In this document: one piece after another, positions 21,088 through 30,705 of the stretch
Position numbering within the stretch: position 1 is the first letter of the stretch
How the letters are laid out: every line of letters begins with the position of its first letter
Origin: Gammaproteobacteria bacterium
GTDB taxonomy: Bacteria > Pseudomonadota > Gammaproteobacteria > Magnimaribacterales > AG-339-G14
DNA: 64,000 bases
Assembly (NCBI GenBank): GCA_019652555.1
Contig: BPAJ01000001.1
Span: 460,762-524,761, forward strand
Reading direction: 5' to 3'
The notes under the pieces: model-generated
What the model was told of the DNA's origin: nothing
The model's database searches: none
Seen by the model: only the letters and a program-made list of their open reading frames with translations
Program-made: the position numbers and the translations under genes

Positions 21088-21710
21088 ATGAAAACAATAA
21101 AAATGGCTTTTTGAGCATGTTTTTAATTTTAAGTTCTTATGCATCAGCAGTAGAAATTTCAGGTAATGTTGCTCTTAGCAGTGACTATATCTGGCGTGGA
21201 ATGACTCAAACTCAAGGAGATCCTTTCGGTCAACGGTGGTTTTGATGTCTCTACAGATATGGGTTTCTACATAGGTACTTGGGCCTCTAACGCAGGTGGA
21301 ACAGGTACTGATTACTCAATGGAGCTTGATGTATATCTTGGTTTTCAGGTGAAATGGCTGAGAACATGACTTACGACGTAGGTTATATTTCAGTAATTTA
21401 TCCTGGAGACAATTCTGCTGATTTTGAAGAAGCATATATCGCTTTTAACTTCTATGGATTAAACATCCTTTACTCAGATGGTCAAAACGATAGCCCAGAT
21501 TATGCAGAAGTAGGATATTCAGTTGATGCTGGTCCTGGATCATTTAGTATCTCTTATGGAGATTACGATGGCGTGGGAGAAAACTCTTTAATCGGATACG
21601 ATTGGGGAGTAGGAAACTTCACAATAGGTTTCTACTACTATGACTTCGAAGCTGAAGTAGCTGCAAACGATGACGATGGAGCGTACGTATCTATCGGATA
21701 CTCTATGTAA
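21088..21710 (+). CDS. TorF-family outer-membrane protein, copy 2 (frameshifted)
   Basis: Paralogue of the preceding gene. The signal peptide, after one frame correction, reads MKTIKMAFLSMFLILSSYAS. The hallmark VEISGNVALSSDYIWRGMTQ follows. The intact C-terminal part (21354-21710) shows alternating polar/aromatic beta strands such as GSFSISYGDYDGVG and FTIGFYYYDF, ending IGYSM. Two or three frame changes near 21110, 21230 and 21345 break the N-terminal half. CGGAG at 21078-21082 is the Shine-Dalgarno. It is followed by a strong terminator that abuts the third copy. Predicted location: outer membrane. Confidence 0.82.
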
Positions 21711-21734
21711 GAACTTATTATAAGTTAAAATAAA

Positions 21735-21762
21735 AGCCTCTCTTTTAGAGAGGCTTTTTTTT
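21735..21762 (+). terminator. Intrinsic terminator abutting the third torF start codon
   Basis: AGCCTCTC/GAGAGGCT stem (21735-21742 with 21748-21755), TTTTA loop and an eight-T tract, running directly into the ATG at 21763. The GAGAGG in the 3' arm is also the only Shine-Dalgarno-like sequence for the next gene. Confidence 0.85.
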
Positions 21763-22407
21763 ATGAAAAAAATCTCTTCGTTACTTATTCTGGTCTTTTT
21801 TTCGGTAAATTTATTCTCCGATATAGAACTATCTTTCGGATTAAACTCGAAATCGATATGGAGAGGACTAGATCAAAATGATGGAAACCCAACAATTTAT
21901 TCAGAAATAGAATATGAGAAAAATGGCTTCATATCCAATGCTTGGGTCGAAAGCTGTTGCTCAAATGGAAGTACAAACGCAAATAAAGAAGTAGGATTGT
22001 CTGTTGGATATAAACATAATTTCAAAGACGATCTTTTTTTATCTATATCTTATATAGGTACCAATTATCCAAATTCTAAGGAAGAAAATTATGATGAAAT
22101 TAAATTAGAATTTGAGATAGAAGAATTTAATTTAAAGATTTTCAACGGTCTTGAAGAAATGTCTAATTATTATGAGATAAGTTATGAACATCTAATAAAA
22201 GATACCCTTTTGACTATTTCGGCCGGAGATTTCAAACCTTATGGAGATATGTCAGAGAGTAATGGTAAAAATGCTCAATTCAATGTGCAGTTTAAGAGGT
22301 TAGACTTAGATTTTGAGCTATTTTATTTCTATTTTCATCCTAATGGTAATAGTGTTCTGAAGGATGATGGACTAGTAATAGGTATTTCTAAGAGTTTAAA
22401 TTTTTAA
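21763..22407 (+). CDS. TorF-like outer-membrane protein, copy 3 (intact, diverged)
   Basis: A 214-residue protein with a signal peptide (MKKISSLLILVFFSVNLFSD), then LSFGLNSKSIWRGLDQNDGN, the diverged form of the WRGMTQ hallmark, followed by amphipathic beta strands and a C-terminal Phe (SKSLNF) as used for outer-membrane insertion. It carries a CC pair near residue 66 (VESCCSNGS) that the first two copies lack. It begins immediately after the terminator of copy 2 and its stop overlaps the convergent carboxyltransferase stop region by 20 bases. Function is likely a small porin; specificity unknown. Confidence 0.8.
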   Translation: MKKISSLLILVFFSVNLFSDIELSFGLNSKSIWRGLDQNDGNPTIYSEIEYEKNGFISNAWVESCCSNGSTNANKEVGLSVGYKHNFKDDLFLSISYIGTNYPNSKEENYDEIKLEFEIEEFNLKIFNGLEEMSNYYEISYEHLIKDTLLTISAGDFKPYGDMSESNGKNAQFNVQFKRLDLDFELFYFYFHPNGNSVLKDDGLVIGISKSLNF

Positions 22408-23746
22408 AAACTTTCTCACTTCCGTAAGGAATTAATATAAAAGTCAGGACTTGTTCATCAATATTACTTAGATCTTTTATTTCTAGTTTCTCGCAGAAGC
22501 TTCTTAAATCATCTCTAAAGTCTTCAAAAGTTTCATTTATAAGATCCGCAGGCCTTGAGGTTATAGCTTTTTATTTTCTGAAGCCTTTGATAAAAGATTT
22601 TTATCTAGATCTCCCGGAAGCTTACCGTAATAACCCAAAACTAAATCTATAATTTCTAACGATAAGGTTTCATATTTATCATTGACTATATTTGATAATG
22701 CTTGAGCTCCGATAATTTGAGAAGCAGGTGTTACTAGCGGAACATAACCTAAATCCTTCCTTACCTCATAAATTTCCTCTACGACTTTATTCATTAATTC
22801 CTCTTTTCCTAGCCCTTTTAATTGCGTTTCTAAATTTGAAAGCATACCTCCTGGAACCTGATTTATAAGCATTTGCATATCTACTCCTCGCATACTTCCC
22901 TCGAATTCATTATATTTTTCCCTAACATTCTTGAAGTAGTTCGAAATAGGTACTAATTCATTTAAATCAATATTTAAATCTAGCCCCTTTTCATTCAACA
23001 AATAAACCATAGTTTTCAGTAGCTGAATGCCCATATCCCATACTCATTGAAGAAATAGAAGTGTCTATGTTATCTACACCTGCTTCTACTGCTCGCATAT
23101 TAGTTAAATTAGACATTCCTGTCGTTGCATGAGTGTGAAGATGAATTGGGATATTTAATGTATTTTTTAAATTTGAAATTAATTCAAAAGCATATTCAGG
23201 ACTTAAAATCCCTGACATGTCTTTTATACACAACGAATCGCATCCAAGATCTTCTATTTCTTTAGACAAATCAACCCAATTATCAAGTGTATGAACTGGA
23301 CTAATTGTGTAAGCCAAAGTCCCTTGTGCGTGCTTACCAATTTCCTTAACCACATTTACGCTATGCTTTATATTTCTTAAGTCATTCAAAGCATCAAAAA
23401 TTCTAAAAATATCAACTCCATTTTCACCAGATTTTTCAATAAATTTTGAAACTATCTCATCACTATAATGTCTATATCCAACAAGATTTTGTCCTCTAAG
23501 GAGCATTTGCTGTTTGGTATTGGGCATTGCTTTTTTAAATTCTCTTAATCTTTCCCATGGATCTTCATTAAGATATCTCACGCAAGAATCAAATACTGCT
23601 CCACCCCAACTTTCTATTGAAGAGTAACCTATTTGATCTAATTTAGAGGCGATAGGAAGTAAATCATCAATTTTTAAACGAGTAGATAACAAAGATTGGT
23701 TGCCGTCTCTCAAAACAACTTCGGTCAATCCAATTTTTTTATTCAT
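22388..23746 (-). CDS. Pyruvate carboxylase subunit B / OadA-type carboxyltransferase without biotin domain (frameshifted)
   Basis: Carboxyltransferase TIM barrel that moves CO2 between a biotin carrier and pyruvate/oxaloacetate. Motifs: TEVVLRDGNQSLL with the metal Asp, ESWGGAVFDSCVRYLNEDPW, MLLRGQNLVGYRHY, FRIFDALND, and HLHTHATTGM with metal His residues. The conserved post-barrel domain ends ITSRPADLINE, which is in another frame (22388-22560) and stops at a TAG at 22388. Frame changes are near 23010 and 22565. Restored length of about 452 residues ends where OadA proteins would continue into a biotinyl domain; no MKM motif is present. The biotin carrier and carboxylase must be encoded elsewhere. 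Confidence 0.85.
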
Positions 23747-24710
23747 CTAGGGAAAATTTAACCAGTTGATCTTTTAGAAAATTGCCAACGATTGTTGGAA
23801 GAACATATGTTATATCGTGATAACCATCATCAATTATTTTAAAAGTTATATTTGGAATATCCCTTTTTAAAGAATTTAATCCATTGATTGGTACTATTTC
23901 ATCGGCAGTACCCCAAATAACAGAAACTTTTAAATTTAATTTTCCTAGCTCTTGATACATTTCTTTTGTGTCAAATAAATTAAAGTTTTTAGCAGTTGAT
24001 AACAATGCTCTTGTGAAACCCTCATATTGCATTTGTTCTTTATAAATAGAGTTTAATTCTTCTTGAGATACGTGATTGCTATCATGATTTGAAGATAATT
24101 TTATCGATGAATTTCCTCCATACATCAATGATGGAAAGACAATCGAAATATAATGGCTTATAAATCGCAAGCTTAAGATTTTAAAAATAAGCCTTGAGGA
24201 TGTATTTGTTTCGCCCATGTATCCAGCTGGAGCTATCAAATTAATTGATGCTACTTTAGAAGAAAACTTTCCAGCAAAGTATCCAACAATAGGACCGCCC
24301 ATTGAATATCCTACTAAGTGAACTTTTGTTTCAATATTCAAATACTTTAATAATTCGGCAAGAGTCGAAATATAAAAATCTTTTGTATAGTCAACTTTAG
24401 GTCTAGCTGAATATCCTCTCCCATAGTGGTCGTAAGCTATTACATCGAAACCTTTAGACGTTAAAAAAGGAATAATACCCTTCCAAACAATGCTAGGTGT
24501 TGAAAATCCATGAACAAGGACAACTTTTTGTCCTATTGGCTTTTCCGACTTATGTTCTTCATAAAATAGATTGCCGTTTTTAAGTTTTGCAAAATTACCA
24601 TGAGGAGGTTTGATGATATTTTTTGGATTTTTTAATTTTAAATAACGATAAAAATAAGGAAGAAAAAGAATAAGAAAAAAAGAAATTAAAAAAACTATAA
24701 AAAAATTCAC
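23739..24710 (-). CDS. Membrane-anchored alpha/beta hydrolase
   Basis: Intact 323-residue protein. An N-terminal helix (residues 2-24) anchors or exports it. The hydrolase core has the oxyanion HG motif VVLVHGFSTPSIVW, the nucleophile elbow VGYSMGGPIVGYFA, the acid in VIWGTADEIVP and the catalytic His in DDGYHDITYV. The family includes lipases, esterases and C-C hydrolases; the substrate is not evident. The stop overlaps the carboxyltransferase start by 8 bases, so both are co-translated. Confidence 0.87.
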   Translation of the reverse strand: MNFFIVFLISFFLILFLPYFYRYLKLKNPKNIIKPPHGNFAKLKNGNLFYEEHKSEKPIGQKVVLVHGFSTPSIVWKGIIPFLTSKGFDVIAYDHYGRGYSARPKVDYTKDFYISTLAELLKYLNIETKVHLVGYSMGGPIVGYFAGKFSSKVASINLIAPAGYMGETNTSSRLIFKILSLRFISHYISIVFPSLMYGGNSSIKLSSNHDSNHVSQEELNSIYKEQMQYEGFTRALLSTAKNFNLFDTKEMYQELGKLNLKVSVIWGTADEIVPINGLNSLKRDIPNITFKIIDDGYHDITYVLPTIVGNFLKDQLVKFSLDE

Positions 24711-24744
24711 CTTTTTATATTAAATCCTAATATGATTTTTTTCT

Positions 24745-25471
24745 ATGAAAAATAATTTTCAAAATACTTCTTTAATTGGCCTGTCCCATAGAGGAGATTC
24801 GAAGAATTATATTGAAAACAGTCTTGAAGCCTTTGAAGCTGTTGTAAAGATGGGTTTTACTCACATTGAAACTGACTTAAGAATGACTTTGGATCATGAA
24901 GTTATTGCCTTTCATGATGAAAATTTAAAAAGATTATTTAATTTAGATCTTAATGTTGAGGACTTGAGATTTAAAGAAATAGATTATCTTTTTAAAGAAA
25001 AAAATTGCAGTTTAATTTCATTAGAAGAAGCATTAATAAGATTTCCTAACTCCTTCTTCAACATTGATTTGAAAGTTCAAGAAGTAGTCAAAAAAAGCAT
25101 AGAAATCGTAAGAAAAATGAATGCTTTCCACAGGGTATGTTTTGCATCTTTTAATTCTAGAAATACTAATTTGGTCCTCAAAAACGTACCGGAAGCAATA
25201 GTGTCTCTAGGGCTAAAAGATGTTGCATTTTTTAAATTTTTTAATGTTCTTAGTAAGAAGGCAAAAATTATACAAATTCCTCTGAAGTGGAAAGGAATTA
25301 AAGTTTTAAGCCAGAAAGTAATTGAAAACGCTAAAAAAAAGGGATTACTTGTTCATGTTTGGACTATAAATGATGAAAAAAACTATTTATGAATTAATTG
25401 ATATGGGTGTTAATGGAATAGTAACCGATGAACCAGAATTACTGATGAAGATATTAAATAAAGAAAATTAA
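24745..25471 (+). CDS. Glycerophosphodiester phosphodiesterase family protein (one frameshift)
   Basis: Hydrolyses glycerophosphodiesters to glycerol-3-phosphate and an alcohol. The active-site set is visible: HRGDSKNYIENS at residues 12-23, HIETDLRMTLDHEVIAFHD near residue 41, then the C-terminal VHVWTINDEKNYL. A one-base change near 25380 (A-run) hides the last 28 residues, which read ELIDMGVNGIVTDEPELLMK as in the family. The stop at 25469-25471 overlaps the convergent transporter stop. No signal peptide, so it is probably cytoplasmic, of the UgpQ kind. Confidence 0.9.
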
Positions 25472-26736
25472 TCTCTTAATAAGCTCTTTTTTGGTACATA
25501 AAATAAAATGACGATTCCTGGAATGAATAATATTAATAGGCTTACAATACCTGCTTTGGGATTGTTGAACAAATATGCCATCCAGCCAACCAATGCAGGG
25601 CCTATCACCACGGCTGATTTACCGATTAAATTGTAAAAGCCAAAAAACTCTGTAGCTTTTTCTTGAGGTATGAGCCTACTAAAAATTGTTCTACTTACAG
25701 ATTGAACTCCTCCCTGAACCAAGCCTACAAGACCTGCAAGAATAAAAAAAATCTACTGAACTGGTAATGAATAAGCTGTAAATGCAAATACCTATGTAAA
25801 CTAAAATTCCAAAAACCAACATATTGAATAGGCCAAACCTTTCTGCAAGATAACCATATGCAAATGTTGCAGGAAATCCTATGAATTGTGTAAAAATTAA
25901 AGCAATAATCAATTGAGAAGAATCAAATCCTAAATCTGTACCATAAGCAACGGCCATCCTTACAATGGTATCGATTGCATCAATATAAAACCAATAAGCA
26001 ATTAAAAATATCAAAACAGGCTTATATCTTTTAATTTCTCTAAAAGTTAAAAGAATCCTCTGAAAAGATTGACCAATAAGATTCCCACTTACTTTGGGGC
26101 CTTCATGATTCTTTTGTTTAACATATAAAAAAATAGGCATTGAGAATATCAACCACCATAAAGCAACAGATAAAAAAGAATATAAAATACCCTCAGCTTG
26201 GCTACTCAATCCAAAAAAGCTTGGGTATAAATACATCAAGACATTTATTAAAAATAAAATACCTCCACCCAAGTAACCTAAGGCATAACCTAGAGAGGAA
26301 ACAAAGTTTCTATCTTCATTAGAAGAAACATCTAATAAAAGTGAATCATAGAAGATATTTGCTCCGGAAAACCCAATAACTGATAAACCAAATATTATTA
26401 GACTCCATTGCCAGTTTCCATAAGGAATAAAAAAAAGAAAACTCGTTGATAAAATGCCGATCAATGCAAAAGTCATCAAAAGACTTTTTTCTTTCCAGTA
26501 AAATCAGCCATTGCTCCTAAAATTGGAGCTAATACAACAATTATGAATCCAGAAATTGAACTTACTGTTCCGAGTAAAGCTGTTGAAGCAACATCGGTTA
26601 ACTCCCCCGCCCAGAAGGATTTAAAAAAAAGAGGAAAAAATCCAGCTAATACTGTTGTAGCAAAAACAGAATTTGCCCAATCGTACAAAGCCCAAGAAAA
26701 TTTTTCTCTAAAGGTATATCTTTTAACGTCTTCCAT
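25468..26736 (-). CDS. UMF1/Atg22-like MFS transporter (two frameshifts)
   Basis: Major facilitator of the UMF1 type. The N-terminus REKFSWALYDWANSVFATTV is characteristic, then GTVSSISGFIIVVLAPILGAMADFTGKKK as motif A, SGANIFYDSLLLDVSSNEDR and FVSSLGYALGYLGGGILFL, and near the end VQGGVQSVSRTIFSRLIPQE. All are typical of this group. Frame changes near 26476 and 25720 split it. I choose ATG 26734-26736 (MEDVKRYTF) over the upstream TTG. Bacterial UMF1 proteins are poorly characterised; amino-acid or small-molecule efflux is possible. Confidence 0.85.
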
Positions 26737-26769
26737 ACAAATGAGTTTCTTTTTAGGTATTATAACCAA

Positions 26770-26928
26770 ATGAAAGATTCTGAAATCACAAAAAACTTAA
26801 TAGTCTTTTTCCTTTTGATAGCGGGAGTCACTTTCCTCCTCGGAATATTAGGTTATTACATTCAAGAGTCTGATTTTAGACAAGAAATAGAAGAAGAAAG
26901 CAGATCCAGTTATTTAGATTCTAAATAG
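26770..26928 (+). CDS. 52-residue single-pass membrane protein, missed by the ORF track
   Basis: ATG at 26770, divergent from the UMF1 transporter with 33 bases between. The sequence has a short start (MKDSEITKN), a hydrophobic helix (LIVFLFLIAGVTFLLGILGYY) and a very acidic tail (ESDFRQEIEEESRSSYLD). The stop overlaps the convergent amidase stop by 8 bases. No family recognised. Coding potential is supported by full use of the gap between two genes and by a clean membrane-protein pattern, but there is no clear Shine-Dalgarno. Confidence 0.5.
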   Translation: MKDSEITKNLIVFFLLIAGVTFLLGILGYYIQESDFRQEIEEESRSSYLDSK

Positions 26929-28362
26929 TTTTTAAAAACTTGGATCTCATTTCATTGAGTTGCTCTTTCCAAGGTTGTGCCTTTTCTAACTGTCCAGCTA
27001 ATGAAAAAAGTAAATTTTCATTTCCAAAAGCTGCTGAAAACATCGAGCCAACAGGTAAATTATTTGTAGTCCTAAAAAGAGGAACAGACATTGATGGTTG
27101 ACCTGATTGATTAAAAATTCCAGTGAAAGGTGAGTAACCAGATAATCTTTCAATATATTGATTCATATCAGAACTATTCATATTTATGTAGCCAATTTTT
27201 ACAGGAGGAGATGCTAATACTGGAGAGAGAAGAACATCATATTTTTCAAAAACTTCTTCTAATTTTTGTCCTAACCTATGATTAATTTTAATGGCATTTA
27301 CATAATCGCTTGCAGAAAAATTTTTACCATTTTCTGCCATTTGCAAAGTAACTCTTTCAAAAAACTCATTAGATATATCTCGGTTTGTTTGAGTTGCCTG
27401 GGATTCAACGACGTAAGCTACATTAGCAGAGATTATCGTTACAATCGCTCTAGAAATTTCATCTGCAGGAAAATCTAAAGATGTATTTTCAACTTTATGG
27501 CCTAAGTTTTCACATAAATTGATCGTTGAATCCATTACGTTTTTAACTTCCTGATCGATTTCTAATTGTGGTGACTCTAAATATCCAATTCTAAGTTTTC
27601 CTGGATCAAGATTTGTTTGTTCTAAAAAACTTTTATCTTGATGAGCGCTTCTATAAGGAGCTCCTTTCTCGGCTCCACTTGTTACATCTAAAAGTGGCTG
27701 CAGAATCTCTTACAGAAACAGATACACAATGAAAGATTGATTGTCCGCCCCATCCTTCAAGAGATGCTGGGCCTAAGGGTGTTCTAGCTCGTGTGGGCTT
27801 GAGTCCAAATAAACCACAGCAGGAAGCAGGGATTCTTATCGAACCTCCACCATCACTTGCTTGAGCCATTGGTATTATTCCAGAAGCTACAGCAGCAGAA
27901 GCTCCTCCGCTAGAACCTCCAGGAGATCTATCTAAATCCCAAGGATTTCTAGAAGGGCCGTACATAACAGGTTCTGTGGTTACAGTTAACCCCAATTCAG
28001 GTGAGTTTGTTTTACCAAAAATATTCAAACCAGCTTCAATTGTTCTTTTCACTAGCTCGCTAGAATGATCTGCTTCAATATTTTCTAAAACCCTAGAGCC
28101 TCCGGTTGTAACTGTTCCTTTTAAATAATTATTCAAGTCTTTGAGTAAAAAAGGAACTCCCCTGAATAATCCTTTATTTTTAAAACTTTTTGCTTCTTTC
28201 CTTGCTAGTTCAAAGTGTTTTATTGGAACAGCATTTATTTTTGGATCTATTTGATTGCATATTTCAATAGTGACTTCTAATAACTCACTTTCTGATATTT
28301 GATTTGTTCTGACTAACTCTGCTAATCCTAATGCATCGTATGAAAATATTCTTCAAAATTCA
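26921..28362 (-). CDS. Amidase signature family hydrolase (frameshifted)
   Basis: Hydrolyses a C-N amide bond by the Ser-cisSer-Lys triad. The Lys region is GVPFLLKDLNN, cisSer is in SPGGSSGGASAAVASG, and the nucleophile Ser is in DGGGSIRIPASCCGLFGLKP. The C-terminal part is ORF 26921-27535. The N-terminus MNFEEYF starts at 28362, directly after the stop of the upstream dihydroorotase-like gene (TAAATG). Three frame changes near 28140, 27680 and 27550 split it. Restored length is about 480 residues. Amidases of this family act on many substrates, so no substrate is assigned. Confidence 0.88.
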
Positions 28363-29698
28363 TTTATCTATCAAAGAGAATTTTTTCAGATGATGTTTTA
28401 TTCGCTATTAATTTTCCATCAATGACTATAGGCTTGCCATTTACAACAGTGCCATAAACAGAAGATGAGAAAGTATGTCCATCAAATGGTGTCCATCCAC
28501 ATTTTGACAACTCTGAACTATTTGAAACAGGCGTCTCTTTATCGAGATCAAAAACATGAGATCTGCTTTGTATCCTTCTCTTATGTAACCTCGATCCATT
28601 ATTGAAAACCTATCAGCTACCTTGTGACTCATAAAAGATATAACTTCGTTTAAAGTATAAAAACCCTGTTTATGGAGTTCCATCATAATATGAAAAGAGT
28701 GTTCTATGATTGGTATGCCAGCAGGTGCCTTACCATAAGGAAGTTTTTTATCATCATAACAATGAGGGGCATGATCGGTTGCAACAAAGTCAATGAACCC
28801 GTCTTTTAGAGCTTTTCTCAAAGCATTTCTATCAGATTCTTTTTTTATTGCAGGATTACAAACTATTAGATTACCAAGTTCTTTATAATCGGACTCATCA
28901 AACCAAAGATGATGAACACACACTTCACAAGTAATTTTTTTATCTTTGATATTTTTTTCTCAAATAATTTTATTTCTTTTTCAGTTGTTAGATGTAGAAC
29001 ATGCAAATCTGAAGAAAACTTTTTTGCTAAATCAATTACCTTTGAAGAGGATTTGTAACAACAAATATCATCTCTGATGACAGGATGAAAACTTGCGTCT
29101 AAATTTTTTTTATTTGAAGCGAACTGCTCAAAATTATTTTTGATTGTTTCATTGTCTTCGCAATGCGTTACTATCGTAACGGGGCAATGTTTAAATATTT
29201 GCTCCAATGCAAAGTCATCTTCAACAAGTAAAGTTCCAGTTGAAGTACCCATAAATACTTTAAGACCGCATGTTTCACTGGGTCGTAATTTTTTTATTTC
29301 TTCTAAGTTAGTTTCTGTTGCGCCGAAATAATATGAATAATTCGTCCAAGATTTTTCTGCGCCTAATTTGTTCCTTTCATTCAGTAATTCAATTGTTGTT
29401 GTATTAGGATTAACATTAGGCATATCAAAAGTTGACGTAACTCCTGCATGAACTGCAGCTAGAGATTCTGAGTGAATATCTCCTTTTCAGTGAGCCCTGG
29501 ATCTCTGAAGTGAACCTGATCATCAATTATGCCAGGTGCTGCATATATACCCTTTAAATCTATTACATCGGATGCTTGGGAGGTAATCTCTCCAGCAATT
29601 TTATCAATTCGATCATCTTTAATTCCAATGTCTACCTTTTGAATAGAATTTTCATTAATTAAATTACAATTTTTTAAAACTAATGAATAATCACTCAT
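28363..29698 (-). CDS. Dihydroorotase-like cyclic amidohydrolase (frameshifted)
   Basis: Metal-dependent TIM-barrel amidohydrolase related to dihydroorotase, hydantoinase and allantoinase. The first motif reads GIIDDQVHFRDPGLTEKE; the second includes TIVTHCEDNE and DLHVLHLTTEKE, the last VATDHAPHCYDDKKL with the catalytic Asp. The DDQVHFR form has Gln where PyrC usually has the first His, a variant I recall in several bacterial dihydroorotases. Frame changes near 29440, 28930 and 28540 split it. Restored length is about 445 residues. It is directly followed by an amidase and not by pyr genes, so a role in degrading a cyclic amide is an alternative to pyrimidine synthesis. Confidence 0.8.
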
Positions 29699-29700
29699 AA

Positions 29701-29925
29701 TTAGACAGACCTCACCATAATAGTACCGTAATTCACACCTGTTCCAATCTCATAACTCGAATTAATTTTGATTAAAGTCTGTTCAACTAAAGATATCATT
29801 TTTTGACTATTTCCACAGATAATTAATATTGGACAATCTTCTTGATTTAAATATAGATAGTTTTCTACTTCAATACTTACATCAGAATGTCTAATTCCAT
29901 GTAAGTCAAGAGTATTAAATTTCAT
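29701..29925 (-). CDS. Stand-alone Smr domain protein
   Basis: A 74-residue protein that is little more than an Smr domain: TLDLHGIRHSDVSIEVENYL at the N-terminus (LDLHG motif) and ILIICGNSQKMISLVEQTL, then GVNYGTIMV. In the usual family the second motif is H/TGxG; here it is CGNS, so nuclease activity is uncertain. Stand-alone Smr proteins bind or nick nucleic acids, including stalled-ribosome mRNA in the larger forms. It overlaps the methyltransferase gene by 11 bases and sits two bases before the dihydroorotase-like gene. Confidence 0.75.
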   Translation of the reverse strand: MKFNTLDLHGIRHSDVSIEVENYLYLNQEDCPILIICGNSQKMISLVEQTLIKINSSYEIGTGVNYGTIMVRSV

Positions 29926-30679
29926 CTTTAAAGATTGAAATTTCTATACCATCAGGATGAGATTTCGAATATTCTCTTTTTGTAGAAATAAATTTACTCT
30001 GATAATTAGGAGATGATCTAACGTATCCTAAATAATCTTCTAAATTAAATAAAATAACATTATCCGCAAAAATCCAAGCATTGTGTTTAATCAATTTTTT
30101 CCTTTCAAGCATTTTTAAATCTTCCAGATATAAATCTTTCCAATGATCAATAAAAATAAAATCAAATTTTTCTTCAAGAGTTGGAATGATCTGAGTAGTC
30201 TTTCCAATTAACAACTCATGATTTTCTGATAAACCAGATATTTTTATGTGTTCTTTAGCTATTTCAGCAAATTTTTTATTCGACTCTATAGAAGTTAATT
30301 TAGAATAATTATCTAAATTTCTTAAGATTCTAATAGTTGAGTAACCTAAATAAACTCCTAGTTCTAAAATATTTTTTGCATTTGAATCATTGATTGCTTT
30401 TTCTAGAATAAGTCCTTTTTCATCGCCGATATTCATTAAAAATGTTTTCTTATATGCAAAATCATCAATAATCTTCAAAACTGAACTAGGGTCATTAGCT
30501 ATAGCATTTTTTCTAACACGTCTTAGAACTTCTTCTTCTTTGGGTAATCTGAAATGAAATTTAGTTAGTAACCTATCAATAAGTTCTTGAAATATTAGAC
30601 TCAAAACTCCTAAAAAACTTTGTTTATTGATCCTAAAAGGTAATGCACTTTTTTTTCTTTCTGATTGATTGTTTTTCAT
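29915..30679 (-). CDS. Catechol-O-methyltransferase-like SAM methyltransferase
   Basis: Intact 254-residue class I methyltransferase. The SAM motif is ILELGVYLGYSTIRI, followed by LTSIESNKKFAEIAKEHI. The catalytic region reads DFIFIDHWKDLYLEDL and later WIFADNVILFNLEDYLGYV, then YSKSHPDGIEISIF. These match the vertebrate COMT strings FLDHWKDRYLPD and ADNV closely, including the Mg ligands Asp, Asp, Asn and the catalytic Lys. An Arg/Lys-rich N-terminal extension of about 60 residues (FHFRLPKEEEVLRRVRKNAI) precedes the domain, as in the membrane-bound COMT region but without a membrane helix. Expected reaction: methylation of a catechol-type hydroxyl; the natural substrate in this bacterium is unknown. 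Confidence 0.87.
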   Translation of the reverse strand: MKNNQSERKKSALPFRINKQSFLGVLSLIFQELIDRLLTKFHFRLPKEEEVLRRVRKNAIANDPSSVLKIIDDFAYKKTFLMNIGDEKGLILEKAINDSNAKNILELGVYLGYSTIRILRNLDNYSKLTSIESNKKFAEIAKEHIKISGLSENHELLIGKTTQIIPTLEEKFDFIFIDHWKDLYLEDLKMLERKKLIKHNAWIFADNVILFNLEDYLGYVRSSPNYQSKFISTKREYSKSHPDGIEISIFKDEI

Positions 30680-30705
30680 TAACCGATGATAATTTGTTCT
30701 CTAAT

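Noticed and set aside
20177-21710. Decayed porin pseudogenes
   Set aside because: Frames alternate every few dozen codons while barrel sequence is conserved and essential genes show the same pattern, so sequence error is more likely.
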